Source: Pontederia crassipes (taxonomy: Eukaryota; Streptophyta; Magnoliopsida; Commelinales; Pontederiaceae). From it: 64,000 nucleotides of DNA. The position numbers and the translations under genes were made by a program. The DNA lies in the NCBI GenBank assembly GCA_030549335.1, contig CM060195.1:29330874-29394873 (forward strand), given 5' to 3'. This document shows, in pieces, positions 1-12,400 of this stretch (the first letter of the stretch is position 1; each line of letters starts with the position of its first letter). The notes beneath the pieces are model-generated. The model did no database searches. It was given only the letters and a program-made list of their open reading frames with translations, and had not been told where the DNA came from.

Positions 1-828
1 TCTTCCAATTATTATTGTTATTTTATTATTATCTCTCTACAATTCTAGGATGAACTCCATGTTTTTAGTTATTTTATTTTAGGAGATTATTATTGAAGGG
101 AAATTCTGTGAACCCTTACTTTATTATTATTGAATTTCTTTTGATCAAATTTTAATTGTGTTTAGTGCTTTCGATTTAATTATTTAAATTTTTGAGTTAA
201 GTAATTACTAGTTTGTGGACTACTTAATTTCAGATTTTATTTAGTTAAATTAAATGATTTATTATGAAATTAAAAATTGACATAGGTTTAATAACTAGTG
301 TGTAGAGAATTAGATCTGTGTGGTCTATTAATCTATACCAATTTGTGGAGTGATTAATAGTTTAGAATTTTCATATTAATGCATTTTAATTTTAATCTCA
401 TCTGACGAATACCAGTTTGTGGGACTTCAGGTTTGATTGAATTTAAGATAGTTTGATTTGTCGGATTAAATAGCAGAATTACCAGTTTGTAGACTATGTG
501 ATATTAATCTTGTAAATTAATAACTTGGGAAAATTCCTAATCCATCTTAAGAATTTTAATTTATCTTTTCTGGTTCACATTTTGTCCTTAATTTATTATC
601 ATCCTAAGACTAACTTCAACACCACTATCTTATCTTTATCTTATTTTCTTTTATAATTACAAAACCCATTTCAAAATCCATGTTTTTCCTCTCTTATTAA
701 TTTATAATTCAGATGTTGAATTAATAATATTCCTTGTGGGTTCGACACTCTTACTCCTATTTTTTATATTACTTGAGCGACTAGTGCACTTGCTAACGAT
801 TTATTTTGCTACATCATTTTACGCATCA
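1..828 (+). repeat. Athila-like LTR, 3' part (family E)
   Basis: AT-rich LTR portion entering from outside the window. It carries the block GGGTTCGACACTC (740-752) and GACTAGTGCACTTGCTA near its end, both shared with the LTR ends of the B family at 35.3 and 39.2 kb, and stops in CATCA at 828. No primer binding site follows, so it is either a 3' LTR or a solo LTR. The part from about 49 to 480 is similar, in reverse, to 831-1185. Confidence 0.6.
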
Positions 829-830
829 TC

Positions 831-2164
831 TTCACAAACTAGAACCCATCAAATTAGATTAAAATTAAGATACATTAAATTGAATTTCTTAAACTATTAA
901 TCACTCCACAAACTAGTACAGATTAACGGATCAAAGAGATCTCATTCTTTATGCACTAATTATTACACCTATGTCAATTATCACATTTCATAACAAATTA
1001 GTTAATTTAATTAATTAAAGAATTCTAAAATCAAATAATCCACAAACTAGAAATAACTTAACTAAAAAAATCTAATCAACTAAATCAAAAGAATTAAGCA
1101 CAATTAAATAATCTCCTAAAATAAAATATTTAAAAATATGGAGTTCATCCTAGAATTTCTAGAGAGAGAATAAAATGAAAATAATAGGAAGAATTATTCC
1201 AAGATGATAGCACATGTGCACAAAAAATGAACCACTGAACTTCGGATAGTAACAACGTGATTGACTGCACCATCTTAAACCTTCGGCTGCAAACTTTTCA
1301 CTCACATTTGCAGAAATGTGCAATGCAGAAAACTTGTACTTCAAGGCACACCTTGTACTTGCTTCAAGAAGGGATATTTATAGGTGCGAAGATGAGTTCC
1401 AAGTAAATCACGGTGAGTCCAATTTAAATTCTATAGGACAAAATTTATCTTTGGCTTCCACGCCTTGTTTCTATAACCGCGAGGATCAACCAACATAAGT
1501 TAGATAAAATTTGAATAAGGTGACATCAGAAACCTCCAAAAGCATGCCCACAATCATCTGATAAATAGTACCCATGATAATATGTGAAGGGTGAAAATAG
1601 CACTCTTGAGTGAATGATATTTAGCATCATTAATAAAATTAGATCATATACTTAATGAATTTCACCACTTTTATTTTGTTGAATTTCACTCCTTGTGTTA
1701 GGTTGAATTATCAAATAGCTAGGAAACGAATTAATCCAGAATTGCATCTTGTGACTTGATAGTAATTGCACCTTAGACAAGTGAAAATCACTCCTTTCAC
1801 TTGATGATTTTAGCACCTTATAATGAATTGCTCCTTGTACTTGATGATTTTAGCACCTTCAGTGGAATTGAAGAGCACAACATCCAACTAATTTCCAACA
1901 TAATAAAGTCGCTCCTTTGTATGCTTATAAAATCATGCCATCTTAATTAATCTTCTTGACTTCAATCAATCTGATATTCGAATGTTCCTGCATAGTAATC
2001 AAAATTTAAGTTAATCTAACCAATTATCATACGAATGAATTAACAATTACAATCGAATAAATCCGGAACTACAACTAAAAGTGACGTAAAATTATGCATG
2101 ACATGATTAAATTATAGAAAATATTCCAAAAAATATAATAAATATGTATATTTTGCATGTATCA
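831..2164 (-). repeat. Athila-like LTR, minus strand, truncated (family E)
   Basis: Read on the minus strand it starts TGATACATGC at 2164, directly after a purine tract, as a 3' LTR should. A TATA-like TATAAATA lies on the minus strand near 1376-1384. Its outer end stops mid-LTR at about 831, where it meets the plus-strand LTR head to head; the final block with the GGGTTCGACACTC motif is absent. Same family as 1-828. Confidence 0.6.
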
Positions 2165-3970
2165 AACTTCCCCAATATTAAAGTCTTTCTTGTCCTCAAG
2201 CAAAATTTAAAGAAAGACTTAGGAAATAGGGTTTCCATCATGGCCACCATACTACCAATTTAAAGCAACACTTTTAAAAAAATTCAAATTCAGCCTTGTA
2301 CAAAAATAAGTAGCCTATCAAATAATAACATTAATATTGAACACATAAGTACCAATTGAACTCCTATTTTAAACTTTTTGTAGTACACTTTTATTTTAAA
2401 TTATTTTAAAGTTCTAATCTTCAAGCAGGATTGTATAAGGAAGTCGATGTAGCGGGCTTTTCTAGACTAGATTACCTTAGAATAATAGGTGATAATGCAC
2501 CTCTCAAGTTTACTTGCCCGAACATCCAAGGTTTTTACTGAAGGTTTTGAACTTAAACCGTGATCCAATACTCTTGTACTTTTTTATATTTCACAAGGTG
2601 ATCATTTATAGTAGGCTTTTAATCAATGGATCCTAGAACAGTTGCCCTTAGCATGAACCCATATGGATTTAATTATTTGAACACACACTCGTTCTGGATA
2701 ACACATTTGAACCTATACATAACTTTATTCAAATATGTTTTTTTTTTCTCATTTTTCATTATTTTTTAAAGTTTTTTGTAAGCTCAAAGAGTATTTAATA
2801 TGGTCAATAAAGGCTACCACTATCAAGACTAATAAAAAAAATAATCATGAACATGATCTTATAGTCTAGATATTAATGATTTATTTAGCATAAGCACATA
2901 GTACACAAGTTCAATACTAAAATCGTAAATGATAAGAAAAGAAAAAATATAAAGAGTAAGACATTTGAATCCCTTTGTTCAAATTTGATTTATTTAGCAT
3001 CTTTGAAATTGTACTTAAAGATTATTAAATAGTAAGACATGAGTTAATAAGATGGTTGCAAAACCAAATGCATGCAATGGTATTTTTGAAATTTTTTTAA
3101 TTTTTTGTATTTTTTTATATAAATGCATACATAGACAAATAAAGAGAAAAATATGCTAATAAGCAAATATACAATGCATGAAATGCAAACTCCCCTAAGC
3201 TTGAAACAAACGTTGTCCTTAGTTTTAATTTGATCAAAGGGAATTGATACAAACTTAATAAAAAGAAATTAAAGACAAGAAAAATAAATAAAGGGAAAAG
3301 ACACAATCGGATCTATGGTCCAAAGGTGGGGGTATCCGAAATGACCCTCGTCCATATGATAGCAAAAACCGCCTCGTCCTGGCGAGACTCAAGATGAGTC
3401 TATCGATTCTGCATCTCTCGAAGGTCGGCTCGATGGTAGTCAACTCCTCACCCTGTGTTGTTCTACTTATTGCCGATTTTGTTCCTCTTTTATGGCATGC
3501 AACCCCTGCAACATGCAAAGTTCTCGTCATACATGGATTCCCAGAAGCTTCTGCATGGATGAATGTTTGGGCTGAGGCTGCTGGGGAGGTTGATATTATG
3601 TCTGCTCCGTTGGTGGAAGACATGCCTACTCAGATGCATGCATAGAGGCAGACTCCTCCATCGTCCCATGGGCCTGATATGGAGATGCTAGGACAAAGGA
3701 TGATACAGAAGAACTATCTTGTTCTAGAGGAGTAGGTGGCTCATGTCTCAAAGCTATCGACGCCATATGAAAGAACTCTAGTTGTTGAATGTGTTGTTGG
3801 GCCACCACAGTTTGTAGAATTGAACGAGAGGAACTCCTCATTGTGTGGCTGATTGACTTGAAGAGATAGTCCTGTAAGTAGAAAAGTTGGAGCCATAACC
3901 TATCTGAATAAGAGTCAATTGTTCGAATTTAGTGGTGCGAAAGCGTCAATTTGATTGTAACATCTTGGTC
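2165..3970 (-). mobile_element. Internal 3' region of an Athila-like element (family E)
   Basis: Minus-strand continuation inward from the LTR at 831-2164. The polypurine tract is at 2165-2178, preceded on its strand by GCTTGAGGACAAG, the wording also seen before the LTRs of families A and B. A second purine block with AAGCTT lies at 3187-3202. The stretch 3250-3850 is richer in GC and has short open frames, none with a domain I can name. Decayed fossil with no long coding frame left. Confidence 0.5.
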
Positions 3971-5496
3971 CTAACCTCTAAAAATGAATACCTTGATACC
4001 ATGTTATTGGTCTTTGCGAGACACACAAAATCAATAGTTCTTTTGTTGAGGTGTATGTTTCCTGAGATAGGTTCTAGATCATCCAAGTCAAGTCGGAGGT
4101 GCTGAGAGATGCGCGTGATGAGGCTGCCCATTGATACTGCTTCCAAGATCAGAAATGTGACATGCAATAAATAAGATAGAATTCCCCTTCTGAAATAACA
4201 CTTTCATTGTCACATCATCCACATAGACAAGATTATGAATGGAGCTGATAGAATTCCCCTTCTGAAACAACACTTTCATTGTCACATCATCCACATAGAC
4301 AAGATAATGAATGGAGCTTTCTTTAGCTCTATTGGAGACCAATAAGTCTTCATCTGTGATCTATTTTCAAAAAAAATTTCAGAATCAAAGTCATTAGCCA
4401 TAGCAAAAGATCCATGATTGGAAAATTTATTAATATTGTTTATCTCCCCGAATATAAGTGCGAAAGATCACCCATAAAATTGGAATGAGATGTGGGGTTC
4501 ATCATAATGTTTGTGGCTTAAATTAAACACTTCACATGATGACAAAAATTCTAGTTAGAATTACATACGTTGGCCAACTTTGATTGACAAAATTAGATAA
4601 ACCAATTGAAATTGTAAGGCGAGTTTGGTTTAATAATAATCTCTAAGGTAAGAAATTATTTGTGAGGACTATGAAAGTAAACCTTGTTCGGCATTCAGAT
4701 GTCCTATGTTGTAGTGACCCTCCAAATGTTAGTGAAACTGTGAAAGTAAACCGATGAGAGGCGCTAACATCAATGGATGTGAATACTTGTCGAAAGTTCA
4801 GGTGGAGTTTTGTCATGTCATACGCCTTATTTAATTTTGCTAAGCATGAATTGATGTCAGATATGCCTATGAATATGACAACAAAGCTGCCTAAATCTTC
4901 ACATTGAATCTTGTTTAATTGTGCCGAGAAAATCCAGCAGCTTGGTTGTCAGGTGTCAGGCATGTCCAATAATGTCTTCATGCAGTGAGGTGGGCGCGAA
5001 TCAAGGTGAATTGTCGGCCCTTTAATTTTGAGCCATATGTGTCAGTAGGTTGGAATAAAGCCTATGACGCCTTGTGTCAGTGGTTATTCCGGTGGTTTCT
5101 TCTTTGGATTCAATGTGCGAAGGAATCTTCTACAAGATAGTAAGTGTTGCTGTGGCGTTGGAAATTCAAGCCATGGAATTCCTTTGATACATCTCTGTCA
5201 TCAGGTGTGTGATCTTTGGTGCTGGTGTAACGTCTACAAATTATCTTTGCCACGTGGTAAAATTTAATTTGAGAGACGTTATCCTAGGAAAATGATTGAT
5301 CTTTCTAAAATTTTAACCTAATAATTCTCCTAACACTCACATATGTAAAATACCCCTACAAATTAAAAAAATTACCATGCATGCCATTGTGAGACAAATT
5401 AGGAGGTTTGTCTTCCTAATTTAGGAGGATGTAGCATTACCCCATCATCATATTATGATCAAAATTTTGACTTTAACTATTTCATAACTAATATAT
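3971..5496. other. Unassigned stretch, probably transposon debris
   Basis: No gene or long frame seen. It holds a 72-bp tandem repeat (4175-4318) and otherwise mixed AT-rich sequence. A minus-strand frame across the tandem repeat contains LVYVDDV twice, which resembles the YVDD signature of copia reverse transcriptase. The surrounding residues do not continue the match, so this is a hint only. Confidence 0.3.
4175..4318. repeat. 72-bp tandem duplication
   Basis: Two head-to-tail copies, 4175-4246 and 4247-4318, both beginning GATAGAATTCCCCTTCTGAA and differing at only a few positions. The period is 72, a multiple of three, so the minus-strand frame stays open across both copies. Confidence 0.9.
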
Positions 5497-6461
5497 TGTT
5501 GGGTCAAAGTTTAATGACATATAAAATTATATTTTGATGAAACAAATTTCAAAAGATTAAAATTAAAATGCTAAAAAAAGTTTAAGATATCTTTATACAC
5601 GAACTTTGATCACATAATTGATTATGATATAATTATATTTTAGATAAATGATACACATCAAAGTTGTAGAGAATTCTGTTAGCTTTCCATAGACTCTAAG
5701 ATCATCTAATTTGAATATCTGTGCAGAAAGTTATGATCAAAATAGTACAGATGTGCGGTTGACCGGTCTCACAGTCAAATGAACAGTAACGATCAAATTT
5801 GAAGGAGAAATTTGTGGAGCAAATTTTGGATGAATTTCTCACACACTGAAGGCTATAAAAGGAGTGTCAAAGCTAAAGGAAAATGACACATTCACTCATT
5901 GAAGAAAAACTTCAAGTTATCAAAGAAAAATTATTTCTTGAAGTTTTCATTTCATAGCTTTCTCTTCTTTCTCTCTTCTCTTCTTATGATCATAGAATTG
6001 TAAAAGAGAGAAACACTTTTGTTCAAAAAAATTTAGAGAGCTCCTGTTTAAAAGAGGTTCAAAATCTTACTTCTTGAGCGAGAGAAATAGATTAGCTTCA
6101 TTGAAGAAGATGTGTGCCTTACCTCTCGAAGCGAAGAAAAGACGGTGGTGTAAATGGCTTTCTTCCTTTTCCTATTTGGAACAAAGGAAGAGATTAGTAA
6201 AATTTTCGACGGTCTCGAGCTCGAGAAGTCGGAGCGGGGACGTAGGCCAAGGTGTGGCCGAACCTCGTCAACAACCACCGTGCCTTTGCGTTTGATTCTC
6301 TCTCTCCTCCCTCTCACATTGAGTTTGATATGATCTGAATTGCTTTATTTTAAAAGTTTTAAAGAATTAGTTTTGTGCTTCCGCAACGTATTTTTGTGAA
6401 ATCGATATTTTCGATTGAACACCAATTTACCCCCCCTCTTGGTGCCCTTTGAGATCCTACA
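5497..6461 (+). repeat. C1 5' LTR
   Basis: 965 bp, TGTTGGG to CCTACA. A good TATA box TATAAAA is at 5854-5860, so transcription likely starts about 30 bases on. The CT-rich leader and the block GAGAAGTCGGAGCGGGGACG (6220-6239) recur in the 3' LTR and, diverged, in C2. Confidence 0.85.
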
Positions 6462-6463
6462 AT

Positions 6464-6476
6464 TGATATCAAAGCG
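6464..6476 (+). other. C1 primer binding site
   Basis: TGATATCAAAGCG, two bases after the LTR, resembles TGGTATCAGAGC, the complement of the plant initiator tRNA-Met 3' end that most copia elements use. Confidence 0.7.
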
Positions 6477-6591
6477 GGTTGCTATTGTTTTAGAATTTTG
6501 AATCATCTTGTTTTCAGATCTAATTTTCTTTAGATCTAATTGTTTTAAGATTCAATCATCGTGTTTTAAAATTTAACAATCTTCAAGAGCC

Positions 6592-7374
6592 ATGGCATCA
6601 AGTGGAATTAGTTTTGCCGAAGGGCAATCAATTAGTCGTCCCCTCCTTTTGGATGCATCACATTTTGCATATTGGAAAATTAGAATTCAAGCATATATTT
6701 GTTCTATTGGTATCGACATATGGGACATAGTTGCAAAATGATATTATGTCAATGAAAAGTTATCTACTGATACTAAAGAAAAAGAAAAGATTTTTTCAAA
6801 ACTTGATTGGAAAGCCAAAAATATATTTTATTGTGCTTTGGATTCAACGGATTTCAATCGGATTTCTAATTGCAAAAATGCAACCGAAATTTGGAAGAAA
6901 CTCATTACTAATTATGAAGGAACGGATAATGTCAAAGAATCTAGATTAAATATTTTGAATAATCAATATGATTCATTCAAGATGCATGAAAATGAATCCA
7001 TAAATGATATGGTTACTTAGTTTAATGATATTTTGAATGGTTTAGCCTCCTTGGGCGAGCCAAGATCTAACCCCCAAAAAGTGAAAAAGATTCTCGGGTC
7101 TCTCTCCTCCAAATGGCATACGAAGAGGACCGTGATCGAAGAAAAAGATTTGAACAAATTGGATTTTGACGATCTTATTGGCTCACTTTTAACCTATGAG
7201 ATCTCAATCCAAGAAGATCAAGAAGAAAAAACCCCCAAGAAAAAAATATTGGCATTGCAGACAAATACAATAAAAGAAGATTCAAGTGATGAGGAAGTGG
7301 ATGAAAAAAAACTCGCACTCTACTCAAGAAAATTAGATAAGTATCTCAAGTTGGTTAAAAAGAAAGACATATAA
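6592..7374 (+). pseudogene. C1 copia gag-like region
   Basis: Begins ATGGCATCAAGTGG. The first part encodes ASHFAYWKIRIQAYICS, the W-x-x-R core of the plant copia gag domain (UBN2/DUF4219 type). It is followed by a helical stretch with KLITNYEGTDNVKESRLN and a charged tail rich in E, D and K. No zinc knuckle is present, whereas C2 keeps one. It would package RNA into virus-like particles in an active relative. It is interrupted, so a fossil. Confidence 0.75.
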
Positions 7375-7389
7375 AAGATTGATCACAGT

Positions 7390-7881
7390 GATAGGGGGAG
7401 CATGATTAAATATTATTTTCACATATCATGAATATCACATTGTTTTATCAAAGCTTTTATGTCATATTTTTAATATATCATTGTTTTGACTTTCATAAAT
7501 TAATTTTTATTATAAAATAGTCATAAATTTAGGGAGAGTTATATTTCAAAACTTGCAACTACTCTACATATTTATTATATGACAAAAGGGGGAAGAATAA
7601 ATTTTTTTTGAAAATCGATTAAGGAGGAGTTCCATATGGTTTCTTATATGCTTCATTTACAAACTACTTTTTGATGAAACAAAAGGGGGAGATATATATG
7701 AGAAATATGATCTGAATATAATTTATATGAAGATTACCTTACAATTAATATTTATATGAATATATCCCAATGTAAGAAAAGTTAAGAGTTAGGGGGAGTA
7801 AAATTATTTTTTACAACTTTTTCGCCAACTTATATATTTTTTTCATATTCCTCGATTTGTCTTCGTCAAAAAGAGGGAGAT
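7390..7881 (+). other. C1 serial polypurine tracts before the 3' LTR
   Basis: Six or seven AGGGGGAG-like blocks punctuate this AT-rich stretch, near 7393, 7530, 7585, 7681, 7791 and 7871. Only the last, AAAGAGGGAGAT directly before the LTR, sits where the plus-strand primer should be. The same series occurs in C2 (36260-36894). Confidence 0.75.
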
Positions 7882-8788
7882 TGTTGGGTCAAAAGATTAA
7901 AGTTAAAATGCTAAAAAAGTTTAAGATATCTTTATACACGAACTTTGATTACATAATTGACTATGATATAATTATATTTTAGATGAATGATACACCAAAG
8001 TTGTAGAGAATTCTGTTAGCTTTCCATAGACTCTAAGATCATCTAATTTGGATATCTGTGCAGAAAGTTATGAACAAAACAATGCAGATGTGCAGTTGAT
8101 CGATCTCACGGTCAAATGAACAGTAACGGTCCAATTTGAAGGAGAAATTTGTGGAGCAAATTTTGAATGAATTTCTCACACACTGAAGGCTGTAAAAGAA
8201 GTGCCAAAGCAAAAGGAAAATGACACATTCACTCATTGAAGAAAAGCTTCAAGTTATCAAAGAAAGATTATTTCTTGAAGTTTTCATTTCATAGCTTTCT
8301 CTTCTTTCTCTCTTCTCTTCTTAATTGTAAAAGAGAGAAACACTTTTGTTCAAAAAATTGAGAGAGCTCCTGTGTAAAAGAGGTTCAAAATCTTACCTCT
8401 TGAGCGAGAGAAATATGTTAGCTTCATTGAAGGAGAGGTGTGCCTTACTTCTCGAAGCGGAGAAAAGACGGTGGTGTAAAGGGCTTTCTTCCTTTCCCCA
8501 TTTGGAACAAAGAAAGGGATTAGTAGAATCTCCGACAATCTCGATGTCGAGAAGTCGGAGCGGGGACGTAGGCCAAGGTGTGGCCGAACCTCGTCAACAA
8601 TCACCGTGCCTTTGTGTTTGATTTTCTCTCTCTCCCCCTCTCACATTGAGTTTGATATGATCTGAATTGCTTTATTTTAAAAGTTTTAAAGAATTAGTTT
8701 TGTGCTTCCGCAACATATTTTTGTGAAATTGACATTTTCGATTGAACACCAATTCACCTCCCCTCTTGGTGCCCTTTGGGATCCTACA
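7882..8788 (+). repeat. C1 3' LTR
   Basis: 907 bp, TGTTGGG to CCTACA. It aligns along its length with 5497-6461 but lacks about 55 bp near its start. Most differences are transitions. Confidence 0.85.
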
Positions 8789-9400
8789 TATACAATATAT
8801 AGCAAAAGTCTTAGTACAATATCAATAAAAAATGATAATAAAAATGAAGTTCAATAAAATTCTCAAATATAGATCAATGCTAGCAATAATAATCCATGAC
8901 ACTAATAGTCATCATGTGTATAGTGAAAGTCTGAAGTGAAGGATAAGGGCAAGGCAAGGCGAGCACACACAAAGAGTGAGAGAACCGAGAGAGGGGAAAA
9001 GGAAAGAGCTAGCCATTTGTTCCCCCTCACTATGATGGTCGCTGCTGGTTGGCTGCCCCTGCGCTCCTCACTAGGCACAACCTTTTTTCCCTCCTTCCCC
9101 CCACTGCTTCATTTCCTATATTCCCCTAGCCTTCTTTTTCTCTGGCCTCCAACATGGAGCACCATGCCTTAACTCCACCTGATCATACCCACATAAATCC
9201 TCCTCCAGCTACTCATGTGAGCAGTCTCATCTGCCTCGCAGGGCATCTACATTGTCTGGGAGAGGGGTACGACCAGCCTTTTCCCTCCACATTAGTGGAG
9301 GTGTCTCCAGGCCGCGATCAACGATGTTATTGACATTACTCTCACATAGGTCGAGCAGAGGTCCTGGAAGGTTACCCGTAGCCTCCAGGGACACTTTTTG
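8789..9400. other. Spacer and possible LINE 5' leader
   Basis: The first 140 bases are AT-rich without a recognisable feature. From about 8930 the sequence turns GC- and CT-rich, with no convincing frame. That would fit a LINE 5' leader ahead of the ORF1 remnant, but no hallmark proves it. Confidence 0.3.
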
Positions 9401-12400
9401 GGTACTTCGTCAGAGATAGCAAAGTTGTGTGCAGCGCTCCCTCCGATCTTGGTACAAGGGGCATATCCTTGTGCACGAACTAGGTAATGCGTATCTCCTT
9501 TTCACTTTCTCTAATCTATCTGACAGGTTGAAGGTGGTCATTGATAGTGATATTGAGGAGTGTAGTGATAACTTGCTGATTTTGGGGTCAAATTCCAAAT
9601 TTTTTAATTTTTGATTTAACTCTCTAATTCACTTTTAACTGCAAGTATACAGGTCAATTATAGTCTACCCAAATGTCGTAACCATAGTGATTTGAAGCCT
9701 AAGACTCTCTAAACAATCTAGATTAGCCTTAACTAAAGTTAAAAATCCAATAATTTGAAAGAAAGTTAAAACCGATTTCTAAAAAGGACTAAAATGATAA
9801 CTGTATTGGGATTTTTGAAAAATTATCTAAACTGAATTATAAATGCTAAACTAAGGGCTAAAAGGGTTTATCTATCAATGAGGAAAATTCTCCTAGGAGT
9901 TGGAGTTCATCTAACTTAATTATGGATGGAATGGACAAGTTATCATTAAATGTCAATTTTAACTCAACTTGAAATAATCTATTTTCACAGCTTAATTAAT
10001 CCAGAACTAATTATCATATTCTCATATGATTGATTAGCTAAGTTGAATTTGAAAAGGTCCTCACTGAAATCAAGTCAACATTAAGCTCAAAATTTGGTCC
10101 TTTGCTGAATTTCAGAAATGTAGTGAAATCTGAAATGATAACATTCAATTACACTTTGAAAATAAGGGAAATGCTTCAATCAACTAAACAGGGATGAAAT
10201 CAATCCAATATTAGTGCAAATGCTCCTTGGTTTATCTCTAAACTACAAGAGGATTTTAAATCAGCCTCTCAGCTGCAAATTCAAATAAATCCACATTTTC
10301 ACTAAAGGGTTGGATGAATTCAACACTTAATTCATATATGGGAACTCAGTACATGCAATTGCTCTTTGGTTCATCTCTGAACAGCAAGGAAACCTTAAAA
10401 TTCACTTCTCAGTGATTTGATGAAATCAGGGGTTTAACAATAACAAGATAGATTCCACAATTTTAGGATTTCAACAACTAGAAAATTCAGAAATCAGCAC
10501 CTAGCAAACATTGAAATTCAACACATGTCACTCATTGGAATTCAAACTTGCCATTGCTCTTTGGTTCATCTCTGAACAACAAAGTATCCCTATGATTCAC
10601 TTCTCAATGATTTAATGAGATCAAGGGTTTACAACAGCAAAATAGAATCCAAAGATTCAGGAAATCAAATTTTACAAATCAGGTTTGAAAACCAGAAATC
10701 AGCATTGAGGGATTTTTAATAATTCAGGGATTAAAACTTGGAAACACCATTGCCTCTTGATTCATTTCTGAACAAGAATTAAACCATAAGTAACCTCTCA
10801 GTTATCAATTGAATCAGGGCTCAACAATGATAGAAAACAGATTTGAACAAATCAAAAATCAAAAATCAGATTTGGGGGAAAAATAGATTTCAGAATTCAG
10901 GAAATCAGATTCTTAATTGGATTAGAACCTATAAACTTGGCATTGATTCTTGTATCATATCTTAACAAAGAATAGATTAAAAGATAACTTCTCAGTTGTA
11001 AATACAAATAGGACCTTACAATGACAAGAGCAGGTTCATATCAATACAGAAATCATCAATCAAAATTTAAATCAGTGCAGGATTTCAGACTTGTCTATAT
11101 TCATCCACAATTAATCTAGACTACTATCCTATCCTAGGAGACATGGAATTTAGCTCCTCATAATTACAAGCATAGATACACAATAGAATGAAGAATAGAA
11201 GCAGTTCATCCTGGATGGAGGGCTGTTCTGTAGAAATCAGCTCAACTTCTTCCCCACTCCAGCTCCAATTAGCTCCTTGCTCTGCAATGGCCGGCCTCTC
11301 CTTGATTCCAGGGTTTCTTCTGCTTATATATGACCTTTAATCACCCTTAGATCAGCATCAAAATGTCCCACAACCTTTGATGTAAGCCACCTGTCCATGT
11401 CCTGAAAATATCTATTGCTGTGACAACTTTTGGACAGCAAAAAGTAGGTGGTCCCCCCTCCTTTTTCTCCTTTGTGCAGCCTTGTTATACCTGCTAAAAG
11501 ACCCAAAATAGCCAATATCATAGTCCTCAAATAAGATTTAAACAAATGAGGATTAGGACAGCAAGTAATGTCAACTCTATTGTCAAATAAGATTTGGTGT
11601 TGTGCAGGAATGAAAACTTTATTTGTTTAATAAAAACTTATTACCCGGAATGATAACTTTGCATATATCATGGAAATTGTCAAAATATGAATGGTTCAGA
11701 GAATTGAAGGCATCAAAGGGATTAGGATGGCAAATGAATAAGGTCAGAAATCAAATGTGGATAAGATTTCATAGGAATGATAACTTGGGTGCCAAAAATG
11801 ATAACTTGATGCTATAAAAATGATAACTTATCATAACTTTGGTTGTGGTTATCCAAATGTGATAAAATTTGAACAGCAATGAGTTAAGACAGTAATTTAG
11901 TGATTGCTTAATGCCTTTGTGCAGATTTGATAGTTTTGCATATCGAAATGATAATTTTGCCCTTAAACGATAACTTGGCATTGGAAAATGATAACTTGTT
12001 CAACTGGATTGATAATTTTGCACAAGTTGAAATATGATCATCCAAATATGATCATCCAAATATGATTCATTCATGATGGAAATGGATTTAGGGTAAGAAA
12101 ATCACTAGAAATCAGCTCAATCAAAATAATGATAACTTGGCACATTGGAATGATAACTTGTTCTAAAAATGATAACTTGGCATAGAATTGAAATATTTAT
12201 GGATTTTAGCAATTCAGAACCTCTATGCACATGGAATTAAGTATAAAATGAGAAAGATCAACTAGTTATCACAATCCATACATTCCAAGCATAATTGGCC
12301 AAAAGTTAGGCAATTTGAGGGTTCGATATGGGTGAATTGAATAGAAAATGAGTTAAAAACCTATTGTGATCAGCTAGTAATCAGTCATGAGGCCGCTGGC

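Larger units (their letters stand above)
5497..8788 (+). mobile_element. C1: gag-only Ty1/copia-type LTR element
   Basis: Complete outline of a small non-autonomous LTR retrotransposon: 5' LTR 5497-6461, initiator-tRNA-Met-like primer site, gag-like region, purine tracts, and 3' LTR 7882-8788. The LTRs start TGTTGGG and end CCTACA. Flanks TATAT and TATAC agree at four of five bases, a probable target duplication. There is no protease, integrase or reverse transcriptase between the LTRs, so the interior is only 1.4 kb. The LTRs differ by roughly 5% by eye plus one indel of about 55 bp, so it is perhaps a couple of million years old. The plan matches the TR-GAG class described in plants. The gag region carries one or two breaks. 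Confidence 0.85.

Noticed and set aside
3255-3645. Overlapping frames on both strands at 3.3-3.6 kb
   Set aside because: No recognisable domain; sits in the interior of element E.
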